From Shewanella yunxiaonensis (GTDB lineage Bacteria > Pseudomonadota > Gammaproteobacteria > Enterobacterales > Shewanellaceae): a DNA stretch of 64,000 nt. Both the position numbers and the translations under genes were made by a program. Below, piece by piece: positions 1 to 9,195 of this stretch. A model generated the notes under the pieces. The model was not told where the DNA came from, searched no databases, and worked only from the letters and a program-made list of their open reading frames with translations. Each line of letters opens with the position of its first letter. The stretch's first letter is position 1. The stretch is from the NCBI RefSeq assembly GCF_018223345.1, contig NZ_CP073587.1, positions 3,535,001 to 3,599,000 of the forward strand, read 5' to 3'.

Positions 1-60
1 ACTGCTGCCAAAGGCGAGCAGCAGCAATCCTACCAATAGTGCTGAAGGCAACCGTTTCAT
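1..60 (-). CDS. secreted or membrane-anchored protein, 5' end only
   Basis: Only the first 20 codons of this minus-strand gene lie in the window. They encode a short basic start (MKR) followed by an uninterrupted hydrophobic stretch rich in Leu, which looks like a signal peptide or an N-terminal membrane anchor. Its ATG overlaps the ccmH stop codon (ATGA arrangement), so it is probably translated with the ccmF-ccmG-ccmH operon and may be a further cytochrome c maturation protein such as a TPR-containing CcmH/NrfG relative. The function cannot be read from what is visible; the operon link is the only evidence. Confidence 0.6.
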   Translation of the reverse strand, partial: MKRLPSALLVGLLLLAFGSS

Positions 61-533
61 TTTTGCTGTTTGAGTAATTCAGCAAGTTGCTGTTGATCTT
101 CCGCAGAGAGTTCCTGCGATTTTGCGTTGTTATGACGTTGCTTGCGAATAAATAAAAATCCGATTAAACCACCGAACAACAACAGTGCCACGGGACCTAA
201 CCACAGAATATAAGTTTTGGTTTCCAAACGCGGCTTATACAACACAAACTCACCATAGCGACTGGTCATAAACTCAATGATTTCACTGTCACTCTTGCCA
301 GCATCCACCATTTTGTAGACTTCCATACGCAAATCTCGCGCTACCGGAGAGTTCGAATCCACAATATCCTGATTCTGACACTGCGGGCAGCGAAGACTGC
401 GAGCCAACTTCATGGCGTGTTCCTGATTGGCTTCGTTTTTAAATTGGTAGGTATCGACCGGTGTAGCCGATACCTGGTAAGCGACGCCGAATGCCAACAA
501 CGCACTAACAAAGACCTTCAGCAAAGCTTTCAT
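57..533 (-). CDS. ccmH: CcmH, cytochrome c maturation thiol-redox protein
   Basis: This 158-residue protein belongs to the CcmH/CycL/NrfF family, which works in the periplasm with CcmF and CcmG to keep apocytochrome CXXCH cysteines reduced for haem attachment. It has a signal peptide (about residues 1-22), the family LRCPQC motif with the redox cysteine pair C49/C52, and a C-terminal membrane helix at about 105-127 followed by a short charged tail. Length is normal for a short CcmH lacking the C-terminal TPR domain, which here is supplied by the separate ccmI. Its start overlaps the stop of ccmG by four bases and its stop overlaps the next gene, so it is part of a translationally coupled unit. 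Confidence 0.95.
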   Translation of the reverse strand: MKALLKVFVSALLAFGVAYQVSATPVDTYQFKNEANQEHAMKLARSLRCPQCQNQDIVDSNSPVARDLRMEVYKMVDAGKSDSEIIEFMTSRYGEFVLYKPRLETKTYILWLGPVALLLFGGLIGFLFIRKQRHNNAKSQELSAEDQQQLAELLKQQK

Positions 534-1108
534 GACGCTTTTCCTTCTTTAGTGGTTTCCTGTTGAGCGGTAGTCGCTTCCTGTTGGAGCTTCTTAACAA
601 TTGGGTAAATGGTTTCATTCCATACCCGCATGTCCACCGGGCCGGCATAACGGAAGCGGATGATCCCGTTATGATCGACAATAAAGCTTTCCGGTGCGCC
701 GTACACACCAAGATCTAACCCGAGTTTGCCGTCGGGATCAAAGATATTCATCGTGTAGGGATCGCCTTCCCGATTCAGCTCTTCAACCGCAAGACCGCGC
801 TGATCACGATAGTTGATACCGTAGATAGGCACGATGTTCTGACGTGACAGATGAACCAGATAAGGATGTTCATACTTACAGCTAGGACACCATGTCGCCC
901 AGACGTTCATGATGTAAACCTGACCTTTCAGGTCATGATTGGTGATCATGACCTTTGGGTCTTCCAACTTAGATAAGTTGAAATCCGGTACCGCTTTGCC
1001 TTCCAGCGCTGAATCCAACTGCTGAGGATTCAGGTATAACCCCCGATACAGGAACACGCCCATTACCAGGAATAACACCAGCGGAATAAAAAGTAGCAAC
1101 TTCTTCAT
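530..1108 (-). CDS. ccmG: CcmG/DsbE thiol:disulfide interchange protein
   Basis: This 192-residue thioredoxin-like protein is tethered to the inner membrane by an N-terminal helix (about residues 3-22) and faces the periplasm, where it passes reductant to CcmH and apocytochrome c. The active site reads WCPSC (C74 and C77), and the later GAPES segment holds the cis-proline loop region typical of CcmG/DsbE. I chose the ATG at 1108 rather than an in-frame TTG two codons upstream because an AAAGG ribosome binding site sits at normal distance. It lies 20 bases downstream of ccmF and overlaps ccmH. Confidence 0.95.
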   Translation of the reverse strand: MKKLLLFIPLVLFLVMGVFLYRGLYLNPQQLDSALEGKAVPDFNLSKLEDPKVMITNHDLKGQVYIMNVWATWCPSCKYEHPYLVHLSRQNIVPIYGINYRDQRGLAVEELNREGDPYTMNIFDPDGKLGLDLGVYGAPESFIVDHNGIIRFRYAGPVDMRVWNETIYPIVKKLQQEATTAQQETTKEGKAS

Positions 1109-1128
1109 ATTCAACCTTTCTATCTCAC

Positions 1129-3108
1129 TCAGGCAGATGCCAGACTGGCCTTCTTATCACTTTCAATAGGTTCAACGGCTTTCTGTTTAGCACGATAGCG
1201 CTTATCAGACGCTGCAAACAGACCGCCAATCATCATAAACACACCACCGAACCACAACCAACGTACAAATGGCTTGTAGTTCAGACGCACGGCAAATTCA
1301 GTCTTGCTGATAGGGTCACCCATGGTGATATAAAGATCGCGGAAGAAACCCCAATCAATACCCGCTTCAGTCATATCCATAGTGCGAACATTATAAATAC
1401 GACGGTCGGGTTTCAGGAATGCCACTTCTTTACCATCTTTAGTGACCCGAACTTGCCCCTGCTTAGCAGTGTAGTTAGGACCTACCACATCTTTAGTTTC
1501 CAGATAATGGAAGGTATATCCCGCCAGTTCCTGACTTACGCCAGGTCCCATGCGGACACTTTTCTCTTGAGCATAGTTAGACACCATAGTGGCGCCCACA
1601 ACCGATACGGCAATACCAATATGGGCAATAATCATCCCTAATTGGCTGCGGCCCATACGTGCCAGACTCAGTTCGCCATCGTTAGGTTTCACGATGTTAT
1701 AGGCAACACGCAATGTTGACAGCAGTACCCATAAGGCCATGCCAAGGCCAAACATCACCCAAGCATTGAATTTACCATCAATGACAAAAGGCATGACCAC
1801 ACCAAACACCAGAGAAACCAGCGCAGGGATCAGTAACTGGCGCTTGAGTTCACCCGGCTTGGCTTTCTTCCAGCGGATGATAGGGCCAATCCCCATAAAG
1901 GCAAACAACGCAATTGCCAGTGGCACAAATACGGCGTTGAAGTATGGAGGTCCAACTGAAATTTTACCCATGTGCAACGCATCAATCAGCAGTGGGTATA
2001 AAGTACCCAGCAGCACGGTGCCCGCGGCGACGGTCAGCAGCACGTTACATACTAACAACATGGTTTCTTTAGACAGCAGCTCAAATCGAGCAGGGCTGCT
2101 CATTTCACTAGCACGGAACGCGAACAGTGTCAGCGAACCACCAATTGTCAGGCCCAACAGCAGCAAAATAAACATACCGCGGCTTGGGTCAGCAGCAAAT
2201 GAATGAACGGAGGTCAGCACACCGGAACGTACGATGAAGGTACCCAGCAAACTCAGCGAGAATGCAAAGATAGATAACAGTACCGTCCAGTTACGGAACG
2301 CACCGCGCTTTTCAGTCACGATGAGAGAGTGCAACAACGCAGTTCCTACCAACCAAGGCATAAAGGAAGCGTTTTCTACTGGGTCCCAGAACCACCAGCC
2401 ACCCCAGCCCAACTCGTAATATGCCCACCAGGAACCCAGAGCGATACCGCCAGTCAGGAAGATCCAAGCTGCCATTGTCCAAGGCCGAGTCCAGCGAGCC
2501 CATGCAGAGTCAAGCCGGCCACTCAGTAAAGCCGCGATCGCAAACGCGAAGCTGACCGAGAAGCCTACATAACCCAAGTACAACATTGGCGGATGGAAAA
2601 TCAGTCCCACATCCTGCAACATGGGGTTCAGGTCACGACCTTCCATTGGTGCTGGCGACAAGCGCTCAAACGGACTGGATGTCAGCAACATAAATAAGCT
2701 GAAACCAATCACGATCACCGCCAGAATTGCCAATACTCGCGCAGTAAATACTTCTTCTAGTCCTTTACTAAATAAAGCAACTGAAGAGGTCCAAATGGAC
2801 AAGGCGAATACCCAGAACAGCAATGACCCTTCATGACCACCCCAGACTGCGGCAATCTTAAAGAAGATTGGCAATTCGGAGTTGGAATGATGTGCCACAT
2901 AAGCAACTGAGAAATCATCCACTGCGAAGCTGTATGCAAGAGAAACAACAGCGAGAAGAATAAATAAGGTCATACCGTAGCTGAGCGGCCAGGCGTAGCG
3001 CACCAGGTACTGGTCTTTTCGGGCAACACCTATCAAAGGCACCGTGGCGAGCAATACAGCGAATGCTAACCCGATGATCATTGAGAGATGTCCAAGTTCT
3101 GGAATCAT
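1129..3108 (-). CDS. ccmF: CcmF haem lyase subunit
   Basis: The 659-residue polytopic protein is the core of the haem lyase that attaches haem to apocytochrome c in system I maturation. It carries the tryptophan-rich WWD signature (WGGWWFWDPVENA) around residues 235-247 and many membrane helices, plus a large periplasmic loop near the C-terminus. Length matches the family. The ATG is preceded by a GAGG ribosome binding site. It is the first gene of the leftward ccmF-ccmG-ccmH operon and is divergent from ccmI across a 456-base gap that contains an FNR-like box. Confidence 0.97.
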   Translation of the reverse strand: MIPELGHLSMIIGLAFAVLLATVPLIGVARKDQYLVRYAWPLSYGMTLFILLAVVSLAYSFAVDDFSVAYVAHHSNSELPIFFKIAAVWGGHEGSLLFWVFALSIWTSSVALFSKGLEEVFTARVLAILAVIVIGFSLFMLLTSSPFERLSPAPMEGRDLNPMLQDVGLIFHPPMLYLGYVGFSVSFAFAIAALLSGRLDSAWARWTRPWTMAAWIFLTGGIALGSWWAYYELGWGGWWFWDPVENASFMPWLVGTALLHSLIVTEKRGAFRNWTVLLSIFAFSLSLLGTFIVRSGVLTSVHSFAADPSRGMFILLLLGLTIGGSLTLFAFRASEMSSPARFELLSKETMLLVCNVLLTVAAGTVLLGTLYPLLIDALHMGKISVGPPYFNAVFVPLAIALFAFMGIGPIIRWKKAKPGELKRQLLIPALVSLVFGVVMPFVIDGKFNAWVMFGLGMALWVLLSTLRVAYNIVKPNDGELSLARMGRSQLGMIIAHIGIAVSVVGATMVSNYAQEKSVRMGPGVSQELAGYTFHYLETKDVVGPNYTAKQGQVRVTKDGKEVAFLKPDRRIYNVRTMDMTEAGIDWGFFRDLYITMGDPISKTEFAVRLNYKPFVRWLWFGGVFMMIGGLFAASDKRYRAKQKAVEPIESDKKASLASA

Positions 3109-3564
3109 GGTTTTTCCTCGGTTTTACGTTCCGCATCATTCCTGATAGGAATAACTACCATACACAACTTAAGAACTCATAGATCCTAAGCCAATGATTA
3201 ATATCAAAAATAAAGCTTTATTAACTAGAGTATCTTAATTGAGCTTTAGCTCATTTTAGTATTTGCTTTTGTTCCTGTCTGCCACTTTGCGCTAAATCTG
3301 GGTGACGGCTCTCATTCTGCGGCAACGCCCGGATTTTCTTCATATATCTGGCATGACTCTTTGCTGTGACCCATGTTCTTCACATAAGTTTCATCACTTT
3401 TTTACCAGAGATGAGGATCTGTGAACCAGTGCCCAACTATCGTGATTAACTCATAACGTTATGGTTATATTACTGTTCAATGAATCATCTTTACGTATAA
3501 TTTGCGCTCAAGGCTTGCGGTAGGCGACTTTCCGCTTTATCTCCAACCAAAGTGAAACATAATA
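3109..3564. promoter_or_regulatory. divergent ccmF/ccmI intergenic region
   Basis: This gap without a gene holds the promoters of two divergent cytochrome maturation units. On the ccmF side there is an FNR-like palindrome, listed separately. On the ccmI side a perfect TATAAT at 3496-3501 could be the -10 box of a promoter giving a leader of about 60 bases; no convincing -35 box is seen. The region is AT-rich near ccmF. No small coding region with a plausible ribosome binding site is visible. Confidence 0.5.
3194..3207. promoter_or_regulatory. FNR/EtrA-like box upstream of ccmF
   Basis: The sequence ATGAT-TAAT-ATCAA differs at one position from the FNR consensus TTGAT-N4-ATCAA. It lies about 86 bases before the ccmF start. 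FNR-family control of cytochrome c maturation is well known in facultative anaerobes, so control by oxygen is a reasonable inference, but one AT-rich 14-base match is weak evidence on its own. Confidence 0.4.
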
Positions 3565-4854
3565 ATGACCACATTCTGGATTTTCATCGCAATCGTTGTG
3601 CTGATCAGTCTTGCGCTGATCTGGGTCCCGCATTTCCGCCAGAAAAAATTGCTGGAAGCCGGGGAAACTGAAGTACGCAAAAAAACTAACTTAGAACTGT
3701 TCAACGAACGTCTGACCTCGCTGGAAAAAGAACACAGTGAAGGTATCTTGGATGACCAAGAATTTGAATCGTTGAAGAAAGAACTCGAAATCAGTCTGCT
3801 GCAGGATATGAAGCAGGCTAAAGATGAAACACTCGCGGTATCTAACAAGCCTCGCGGTCTGCTGTGGCCGAGCCTGATGTCGGTGGCAGTGCTGGCATTA
3901 GCCGGTTACGCCTATTATCACTTAGGTGCCTATCAGGAAGTGGAAGCGACTGCAGCCGATCCTGCCAATCCACATGCGGGGATGACACCTGAACAATTGA
4001 TGGCGAAACGGGTAAATATGTTGGAAACCGCGGTCGCCAAAGAACCCGATAACAGTCAGGCTTGGTTTAGTCTGGGACACGCCTATATCTCTGCCGGTGA
4101 ATTTGACAAAGCAGTACAAGCCTTTGACAAGGTGATGGATCTGGTCGGGGTACATGCTGAACTGCTCGGTCCTAAAGCAACAGCACTTTACTATAAAGCC
4201 GGTCAACGCATGATCCCGATTGTGCAATCATTAATTGATCAAGCGTTGAAAATGGATCCTAAAGATCCTTCAACCCTGTTACTGGTCGGGATGAATGCGT
4301 TTTACACCGCCGATTATCAGAAAGCCATCGACAGCTGGCAGACAATTCTCGACAGTGACCGTAACGACGTCGACCGTGCCGCGCTCATTGACGCAGTGAA
4401 TACTGCCAAAATGCGTCTGCAAGGCAATACTGGCCCAATGCCCGATGATGCGACTCACAATAAGTTGAAGCAGGGAGAAGCTTCTGCGGCCGATGCGACT
4501 CAGCAGCCAACCGCCGGGACTGTCACTGTGAAAGTATCAGTAGCGCCAGCATTGGCAGGCAAAATCAGTGATACAGACACTGTGTTTATTTTTGCCCGTC
4601 CAACTGAAGGCCCTAGCGTGCCAGTCGCAGCGACCAAAGTCAGTGCCAAGGCGCTACCTGTCACCGTTACCTTAGATGATTCTACTAGCATGGGCAGCAG
4701 CGTTAAGTTGAGTACCACTAAAGCGGTTGAAATTATTGCGGTATTGTCCAAGCATGGTAACGTCAAGCCAGAACCAGGTGATCTGAAAGGGAGTGTTGCC
4801 AGTGTGGATGTCGGCGGCGAAGGCAACTTAGTCCTGGATACCGAAGTCAAATAA
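3565..4854 (+). CDS. ccmI: CcmI, apocytochrome c chaperone
   Basis: This 429-residue protein fits CcmI, which holds apocytochrome c for the haem lyase. It has a first membrane helix at about residues 2-22, a charged cytoplasmic coiled-coil-like loop at about 25-90, a second helix near 97-115, then TPR repeats at about 140-280 (for example the block around NSQAWFSLGHAYISAGEFDKA). The C-terminal 110 residues form a beta-rich extension of the kind seen in gammaproteobacterial CcmI. It is divergent from ccmF and converges on the cytochrome c5 gene with a shared terminator between them. Confidence 0.9.
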   Translation: MTTFWIFIAIVVLISLALIWVPHFRQKKLLEAGETEVRKKTNLELFNERLTSLEKEHSEGILDDQEFESLKKELEISLLQDMKQAKDETLAVSNKPRGLLWPSLMSVAVLALAGYAYYHLGAYQEVEATAADPANPHAGMTPEQLMAKRVNMLETAVAKEPDNSQAWFSLGHAYISAGEFDKAVQAFDKVMDLVGVHAELLGPKATALYYKAGQRMIPIVQSLIDQALKMDPKDPSTLLLVGMNAFYTADYQKAIDSWQTILDSDRNDVDRAALIDAVNTAKMRLQGNTGPMPDDATHNKLKQGEASAADATQQPTAGTVTVKVSVAPALAGKISDTDTVFIFARPTEGPSVPVAATKVSAKALPVTVTLDDSTSMGSSVKLSTTKAVEIIAVLSKHGNVKPEPGDLKGSVASVDVGGEGNLVLDTEVK

Positions 4855-4870
4855 CTGATGTCATTTAATA

Positions 4871-4900
4871 AAAAAACCGGCATTCATTGCCGGTTTTTTA
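4871..4900. terminator. bidirectional terminator, ccmI / cytochrome c5
   Basis: A stem CCGGC/GCCGG with a seven-base loop is flanked by an A run on the left and a T run on the right, so it can end transcription of both convergent genes. Confidence 0.85.
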
Positions 4901-4920
4901 TTACTCGGACTCGAATTTAG

Positions 4921-5223
4921 TTACTTTTTCTGCGCCATAAATGCAATGGCTTTTTTGAATTCGTCATCAGAACAACTGCTGCACATCCCGCCTGCTGGCA
5001 TGTTGCCCTTACCGTCCTTAACACTCTTCAACAGCGCATCCATGCCCTTATCCATCAACGATTTCCAGGCCGCATCCTGATGCGCACGAGGTGCACCACC
5101 GACGCCACTGGCATGACAAAACATGCAAGACTTGTTGTAAACCGCTTCACCTTCGTCTTGAGCAGAGGCATTCGCTGCAAACGCCAGCGTGGCAATCGCG
5201 GCAAGGGTATATATCTTTTTCAT
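4921..5223 (-). CDS. scyA: small monohaem cytochrome c5 (ScyA-like)
   Basis: This 100-residue protein has a cleavable signal peptide ending near ASA-QDE at residue 21, one CMFCH haem-binding motif, a GNMPAGG loop that supplies the likely axial methionine, and the MCSSCSD segment with two extra cysteines typical of cytochrome c5. Size and context match the small periplasmic cytochrome ScyA of Shewanella, a soluble electron carrier. It sits alone between ccmI and ccmA, the machinery that would mature it. A strong AGGA ribosome binding site precedes the ATG. Confidence 0.88.
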   Translation of the reverse strand: MKKIYTLAAIATLAFAANASAQDEGEAVYNKSCMFCHASGVGGAPRAHQDAAWKSLMDKGMDALLKSVKDGKGNMPAGGMCSSCSDDEFKKAIAFMAQKK

Positions 5224-5547
5224 ACACTTCGTTCCTAAAGCAATGACTTATGAGAAAATAGCTACCTTAGTAATACGATAGACTTGTTATTCAACACCGC
5301 ATCAGCCTACATCAAAGTGTGCTTAAACACATCTTTTTGTGACCTAACTCTCATCTTAAAATTGCTTAACAGATAAAGTTTTGTAAATCACTAATATATT
5401 ATCCACTTATGAAAAAGTTCCCAAAAGATCCTTTTTATTGGAAGCGCATCAAATTGCTGACACTTAGTCAAAAGCAGTTGTAAACCCATTTGTAGCTTTA
5501 TGTTAGGATCTTTGCAGTTCTAGAAGTGCATGTTTATCGAGGGCTAA
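5224..5547. promoter_or_regulatory. divergent cytochrome c5 / ccmA intergenic region
   Basis: This 324-base AT-rich gap must hold the promoters for the leftward cytochrome gene and the rightward ccmABCDE operon. A partial CRP-like site (TGTGA-N6-TCTCA) lies at 5338-5353, with one mismatch in the second half. No small gene is seen. Confidence 0.35.
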
Positions 5548-6195
5548 GTGACAGCACAAACCAACCCAGCATTACTGTCGGCAAGCCACCTCACTTGCAT
5601 CCGTGAAGAACGGATTCTGTTTGATGACCTCAGCTTTGAGATCAACAGTGGCGATATTGTTCAGATTGAAGGCCCCAACGGCGCAGGAAAAACTAGCCTG
5701 CTACGGATCCTTGCCGGCCTGTCCCGTCCTTATGGCGGTGATGTGCTGTTTCAGGGAGAACCGATTGTCCGTTGTCGTGACGAATTTAACGAAGATCTCC
5801 TGTATTTGGGACATCTTGCCGGTGTCAAAAGCGAGCTGACCGCCGAAGAAAACCTTAACTTCAACTTAAGGATCAATGGCTACGCTCAGGTCGATTCAAG
5901 AGCAATACTGGCAAAGGTTAACCTCACTGGGTTCGAAGATGCCTTGGCAGGTCACCTGTCCGCCGGACAACATCGCCGCACTGCGCTTGCTCGTCTATGG
6001 CACACTGCCTGCAAAATCTGGATTCTGGACGAACCTTTCACCGCTATTGACAAGAAAGGGGTTGCCGAACTTGAGGAGTTATTTATCGCTCACGCCAATA
6101 ATGGTGGCAGCGTGATCCTCACAACACACCAGGATATGGGCATTATCTCCGACGACAGATTACGTAAAATTCGTTTGGATTATCGCTTTGTATAG
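5548..6195 (+). CDS. ccmA: CcmA, ATPase of the haem-handling ABC complex
   Basis: The 215-residue ATPase drives release of holo-CcmE from the CcmABCD complex. It shows a Walker A (GPNGAGKTS, about residues 40-48), the signature LSAGQHRR (about 138-145), Walker B (IWILDEP) and a switch histidine in the final segment. The start is GTG at 5548 with GAGGG upstream; the ATG at 5530 is followed at once by a stop in its frame. It is the first gene of the ccmABCDE operon, eight bases before ccmB. Confidence 0.96.
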   Translation: MTAQTNPALLSASHLTCIREERILFDDLSFEINSGDIVQIEGPNGAGKTSLLRILAGLSRPYGGDVLFQGEPIVRCRDEFNEDLLYLGHLAGVKSELTAEENLNFNLRINGYAQVDSRAILAKVNLTGFEDALAGHLSAGQHRRTALARLWHTACKIWILDEPFTAIDKKGVAELEELFIAHANNGGSVILTTHQDMGIISDDRLRKIRLDYRFV

Positions 6196-6203
6196 GGAAT
6201 GAA

Positions 6204-6890
6204 ATGAACAGAGGAATCAGTTATACCCAAGCATTTTTTACCCTGCTCCAACGCGATCTGAAGATTGCCGTGCGTCATCGTGGCGACATTTTCAATCCGC
6301 TGTTGTTTTTCATCATCGTCGTTACCCTGTTTCCATTAGGTATCGGCTCTGAAGCCAAAATTCTCAGTCGGGTAGCCCCAGGAATTATCTGGGTTGCTGC
6401 GTTATTGGCATCTATGTTGTCACTGGAACGACTGTTCAAGGCTGATTTCGCAGATGGTAGTCTTGAGCAGATGTTGTTAAGCCCGCAGCCACTGCAGCTA
6501 TTGGTGCTGTCTAAAGTATTGGCCCACTGGTTGCTGACTGGTGTGCCATTGATTATTGTGGCCCCACTGCTGGCAGTGCTATTACATATGGATGCGAGTG
6601 CCTACCCCGCACTTATCGAGACGTTACTTCTGGGAACCCCCGTGCTGAGTTTACTTGGTGCGATTGGTGTAGCGCTGACGGTGGGACTGCGTAAAGGCGG
6701 GGTTTTGTTAAGTTTGTTAATTTTACCGTTATACATCCCAGTACTGATTTTCGCGACAGGCGCAATCGAGTTTGCCGCAACTAAACAACCCTATGACGGT
6801 CAGCTGGCAATTATTGCCGCATTGCTGGTCGGTTCCCTGGTTCTGGCGCCATTTGCCATCGGCGCCTCATTACGTGTGAGTACAAACTGA
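6204..6890 (+). CDS. ccmB: CcmB, membrane subunit of the haem-handling complex
   Basis: This 228-residue protein with about six membrane helices is the CcmB permease-like partner of CcmA. The N-terminal segment (FFTLLQRDLKIAVRHRGDI) and the central GPL-rich helices match the family, as does the length. It sits directly between ccmA and ccmC with almost no spacing. It is thought to work with CcmA and CcmC rather than to export haem by itself. Confidence 0.95.
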   Translation: MNRGISYTQAFFTLLQRDLKIAVRHRGDIFNPLLFFIIVVTLFPLGIGSEAKILSRVAPGIIWVAALLASMLSLERLFKADFADGSLEQMLLSPQPLQLLVLSKVLAHWLLTGVPLIIVAPLLAVLLHMDASAYPALIETLLLGTPVLSLLGAIGVALTVGLRKGGVLLSLLILPLYIPVLIFATGAIEFAATKQPYDGQLAIIAALLVGSLVLAPFAIGASLRVSTN

Positions 6891-6891
6891 T

Positions 6892-7635
6892 ATGTGGAAA
6901 TGGTTACATCCTTACGCTGAGCCCCAGAGGGCATACCAATTGGCCGGGAAATTTATTCCCTGGTTATCGATTCTTGCGACCCTGATGCTACTGACAGGCA
7001 CTATCTGGGGCATGGTCTTTTCACCTACTGACTATCAACAGGGTGACAGTTACCGCATTATCTTTGTGCATGTGCCTGCCGCCTCAATGTCTATGAGTGC
7101 CTATATCGGTATGGCAATTGCGGCGTTTGTTGGCCTAGTTTGGCAAATCAAACTGGCTGACTGGATGGCGGCATCCATTGCACCAGTTGGTGCGGTCATC
7201 ACGTTTATTGCGCTGATCACTGGTTCAACTTGGGGCAAGCCGATGTGGGGCACCTGGTGGGTATGGGATGCACGTCTGACTTCAGAGCTAGTGCTGCTGT
7301 TCCTGTATCTAGGTGTGATCTCGCTCTACGCTTCGTTCGAAGATAAAGTATTAGCCGCACGTGCTGCTGGCATTTTAGCCATCGTAGGTGTAATTAATAT
7401 TCCTATAATTAAGTATTCCGTGGATTGGTGGAATTCTTTGCATCAAGGTTCGATCAAGATGACCGGCAAAACCGCTATGCCACCTGATATGCTGGTGCCA
7501 TTGGTCATCAACATCTTAGGCTTTGGTGTTATGATCGGCGCACTGAGTCTGATTCGCTTCCGCGCAGAAATCCTCGCACGCAACGGTATGCGCCCTTGGG
7601 TTCGGGAACTGGCACAAGCTGAAGGAGTCAAATGA
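6892..7635 (+). CDS. ccmC: CcmC, haem-loading protein for CcmE
   Basis: This 247-residue, six-helix protein loads haem onto CcmE. It carries the WWD signature as WGTWWVWDARLTSEL around residues 119-133 and conserved periplasmic histidines before and after it (in FVHVPAA and SLHQGS). The ATG follows ccmB by one base and the stop overlaps ccmD, which indicates translational coupling. Confidence 0.97.
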   Translation: MWKWLHPYAEPQRAYQLAGKFIPWLSILATLMLLTGTIWGMVFSPTDYQQGDSYRIIFVHVPAASMSMSAYIGMAIAAFVGLVWQIKLADWMAASIAPVGAVITFIALITGSTWGKPMWGTWWVWDARLTSELVLLFLYLGVISLYASFEDKVLAARAAGILAIVGVINIPIIKYSVDWWNSLHQGSIKMTGKTAMPPDMLVPLVINILGFGVMIGALSLIRFRAEILARNGMRPWVRELAQAEGVK

Positions 7636-7841
7636 TGCAAGCACAATTCCATTCAGTAACAGAATTTATCCACATGGGCGGTTATGCCTTCTATGTGTGG
7701 TTGGCTTATGGTGTCGCTTATGGCGCGTTAGCCATATTGATTGGTTTTTGTCTTACTCGTAAAAATCGAGTATTGAAAGAGATTGCAGCAAAGGTCAAGC
7801 GTGAAGAACGCCTGGCGCAACATCGGAGTAACAGACAGTGA
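7632..7841 (+). CDS. ccmD: CcmD, small membrane subunit
   Basis: This 69-residue protein has one membrane helix (about residues 18-38) with the conserved aromatic [10 protein letters not shown] stretch and a basic coiled tail, as expected for CcmD, which is needed to release holo-CcmE from CcmABC. It overlaps ccmC by four bases and ccmE by four bases. Confidence 0.92.
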   Translation: MMQAQFHSVTEFIHMGGYAFYVWLAYGVAYGALAILIGFCLTRKNRVLKEIAAKVKREERLAQHRSNRQ

Positions 7842-8329
7842 ACTCAAGACGCAAAAAAAGATTAGTACTGGCCAGTGCGCTGGTGGGCGGTGTAGCAGCA
7901 GTAGCCTCATTGCTGTTGTATGCGCTGAATTCTAACCTCAACCTGTTCTACACTCCGTCTGAAATTCTCAACGGGAAAGTAGACACCGGTGTCAGACCAG
8001 AAATTGGTGATCGTATCCGCATCGGTGGCATGGTGACTGAAGGTTCAGTCGTCCGGGATCCTCAAAGCCTTAATGTCAGTTTTGCAGTACATGATGCCAA
8101 TGGCGGACAGGTAACAGTGACGTATGATGACCTGCTGCCAGATCTGTTCCGTGAAGGCCAGGGTGTAGTCGCGCAAGGTGTGTTAGTTGCTCCAGGAAAA
8201 CTGGAAGCGACTGAAGTGCTGGCAAAGCACGACGAAAACTACATGCCACCAGAAGTTGCGGCAGCAATGGGTAAAAACCATCAGAAGATGGAATACACTG
8301 CAGAGCAGATGTCTGGTGGTAGTAAATAA
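7838..8329 (+). CDS. ccmE: CcmE, periplasmic haem chaperone
   Basis: This 163-residue protein is anchored by one N-terminal helix (about residues 8-30) and has the beta-barrel OB-fold domain that carries haem. The covalent haem ligand is H131 in LAKHDENY, with Y135 as the neighbouring ligand, positions almost the same as in the E. coli protein. It is the last gene of ccmABCDE and is followed by a clear terminator. Confidence 0.97.
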   Translation: MNSRRKKRLVLASALVGGVAAVASLLLYALNSNLNLFYTPSEILNGKVDTGVRPEIGDRIRIGGMVTEGSVVRDPQSLNVSFAVHDANGGQVTVTYDDLLPDLFREGQGVVAQGVLVAPGKLEATEVLAKHDENYMPPEVAAAMGKNHQKMEYTAEQMSGGSK

Positions 8330-8346
8330 CGGCTAACGTTATCATT

Positions 8347-8373
8347 AAAAAAGCGCCTAACTGGCGCTTTTTT
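8347..8373. terminator. terminator after ccmE
   Basis: The GCGCC/GGCGC stem with a five-base loop is flanked by six A and six or more T residues. It ends ccmABCDE and may also serve the convergent yjjG gene. Confidence 0.88.
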
Positions 8374-8392
8374 GTTGTCTTAAATCTGGACT

Positions 8393-9091
8393 TTACGCTG
8401 CCAGACACAGCAGTTGTTGCAACTCAGGCAACGAATTGACCTCAAAATGAGGGATTATTCCTTCAGGTCTCGGAGCGCCCAGACTATTGAGCCAGCAAGT
8501 ATGTAAGCCAGCATTAAGACCGCCAAGCACATCCGTATGGGGATTATCCCCCACCATCAGCACTCGGCTTCGTTGCGGATTATCCATCTGCGCCAATGCG
8601 TGCTCGAAAATAGCCTTTTCCGGCTTGGGAGCGCCCACTTCTTCAGAAATCACCAACACATCGATCAACTCTGTGAGCCCGACTTTTTCCAGACGAATCC
8701 GTTGCAACGCTGAAAAACCATTGGTGATAATGCCCAGCTTTGCATGACCGCGCAGGCAAGCAAGCAGCTCTGCCGCACCCGGCAACATTTCACAGATTTC
8801 TGCCATCGCCAGCAGATACTGCTGGTTTAACAGCAGCGGCGCAACACCAAGCCGTTGTCCCCAACAGGCAAAGCGCTGGCGCTGCAATGTTTCCGCATCG
8901 ATTTGCCGTGCTTGATAAGCCTGCCACAACGGAATATTCGCGGCAGAATAATCGGCAAATTCCGCCGGACCAAAATCCACGCCATATTGGGAAAACATCA
9001 GTCGTAGCCCGCGCGGCGCATCAAAATTGAACAGCGTGTCATCGGCATCAAACAATACCCAATCATAATCCGGGTGCTTAGGGCTAGACAT
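8393..9091 (-). CDS. yjjG: HAD-family pyrimidine 5'-nucleotidase YjjG
   Basis: This 232-residue protein is a haloacid dehalogenase-like phosphatase closest to YjjG, which removes phosphate from pyrimidine and damaged nucleotides. Motif I is FDADDTLF (nucleophile D15, acid/base D17), motif II is ITNG, motif III includes the lysine in GAPKPEKAIF and motif IV is GDNPHTD. The reading frame is open 36 codons further upstream, but the ATG at 9091 has a GGAG ribosome binding site and aligns with the family start, so I use that. It seems to be a single gene facing the ccmE terminator. Confidence 0.88.
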   Translation of the reverse strand: MSSPKHPDYDWVLFDADDTLFNFDAPRGLRLMFSQYGVDFGPAEFADYSAANIPLWQAYQARQIDAETLQRQRFACWGQRLGVAPLLLNQQYLLAMAEICEMLPGAAELLACLRGHAKLGIITNGFSALQRIRLEKVGLTELIDVLVISEEVGAPKPEKAIFEHALAQMDNPQRSRVLMVGDNPHTDVLGGLNAGLHTCWLNSLGAPRPEGIIPHFEVNSLPELQQLLCLAA

Positions 9092-9195
9092 AGTTTCTCC
9101 ACAGCAACAATGAACTCCATAAAGCGTTGCTGATCTTATGCCGCCAAAGGCAGAAGTCGCAATATAGGCCACTAATTGCCAACGTCTGCGCGTTA

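Noticed and set aside
1739-2206. 155-codon plus-strand frame inside ccmF
   Set aside because: It is antisense to a clear ccmF and has no recognisable features; a shadow frame.
3365-3384. TGTGA and TCACA half sites as a CRP site upstream of ccmI
   Set aside because: The half sites are ten bases apart instead of six.
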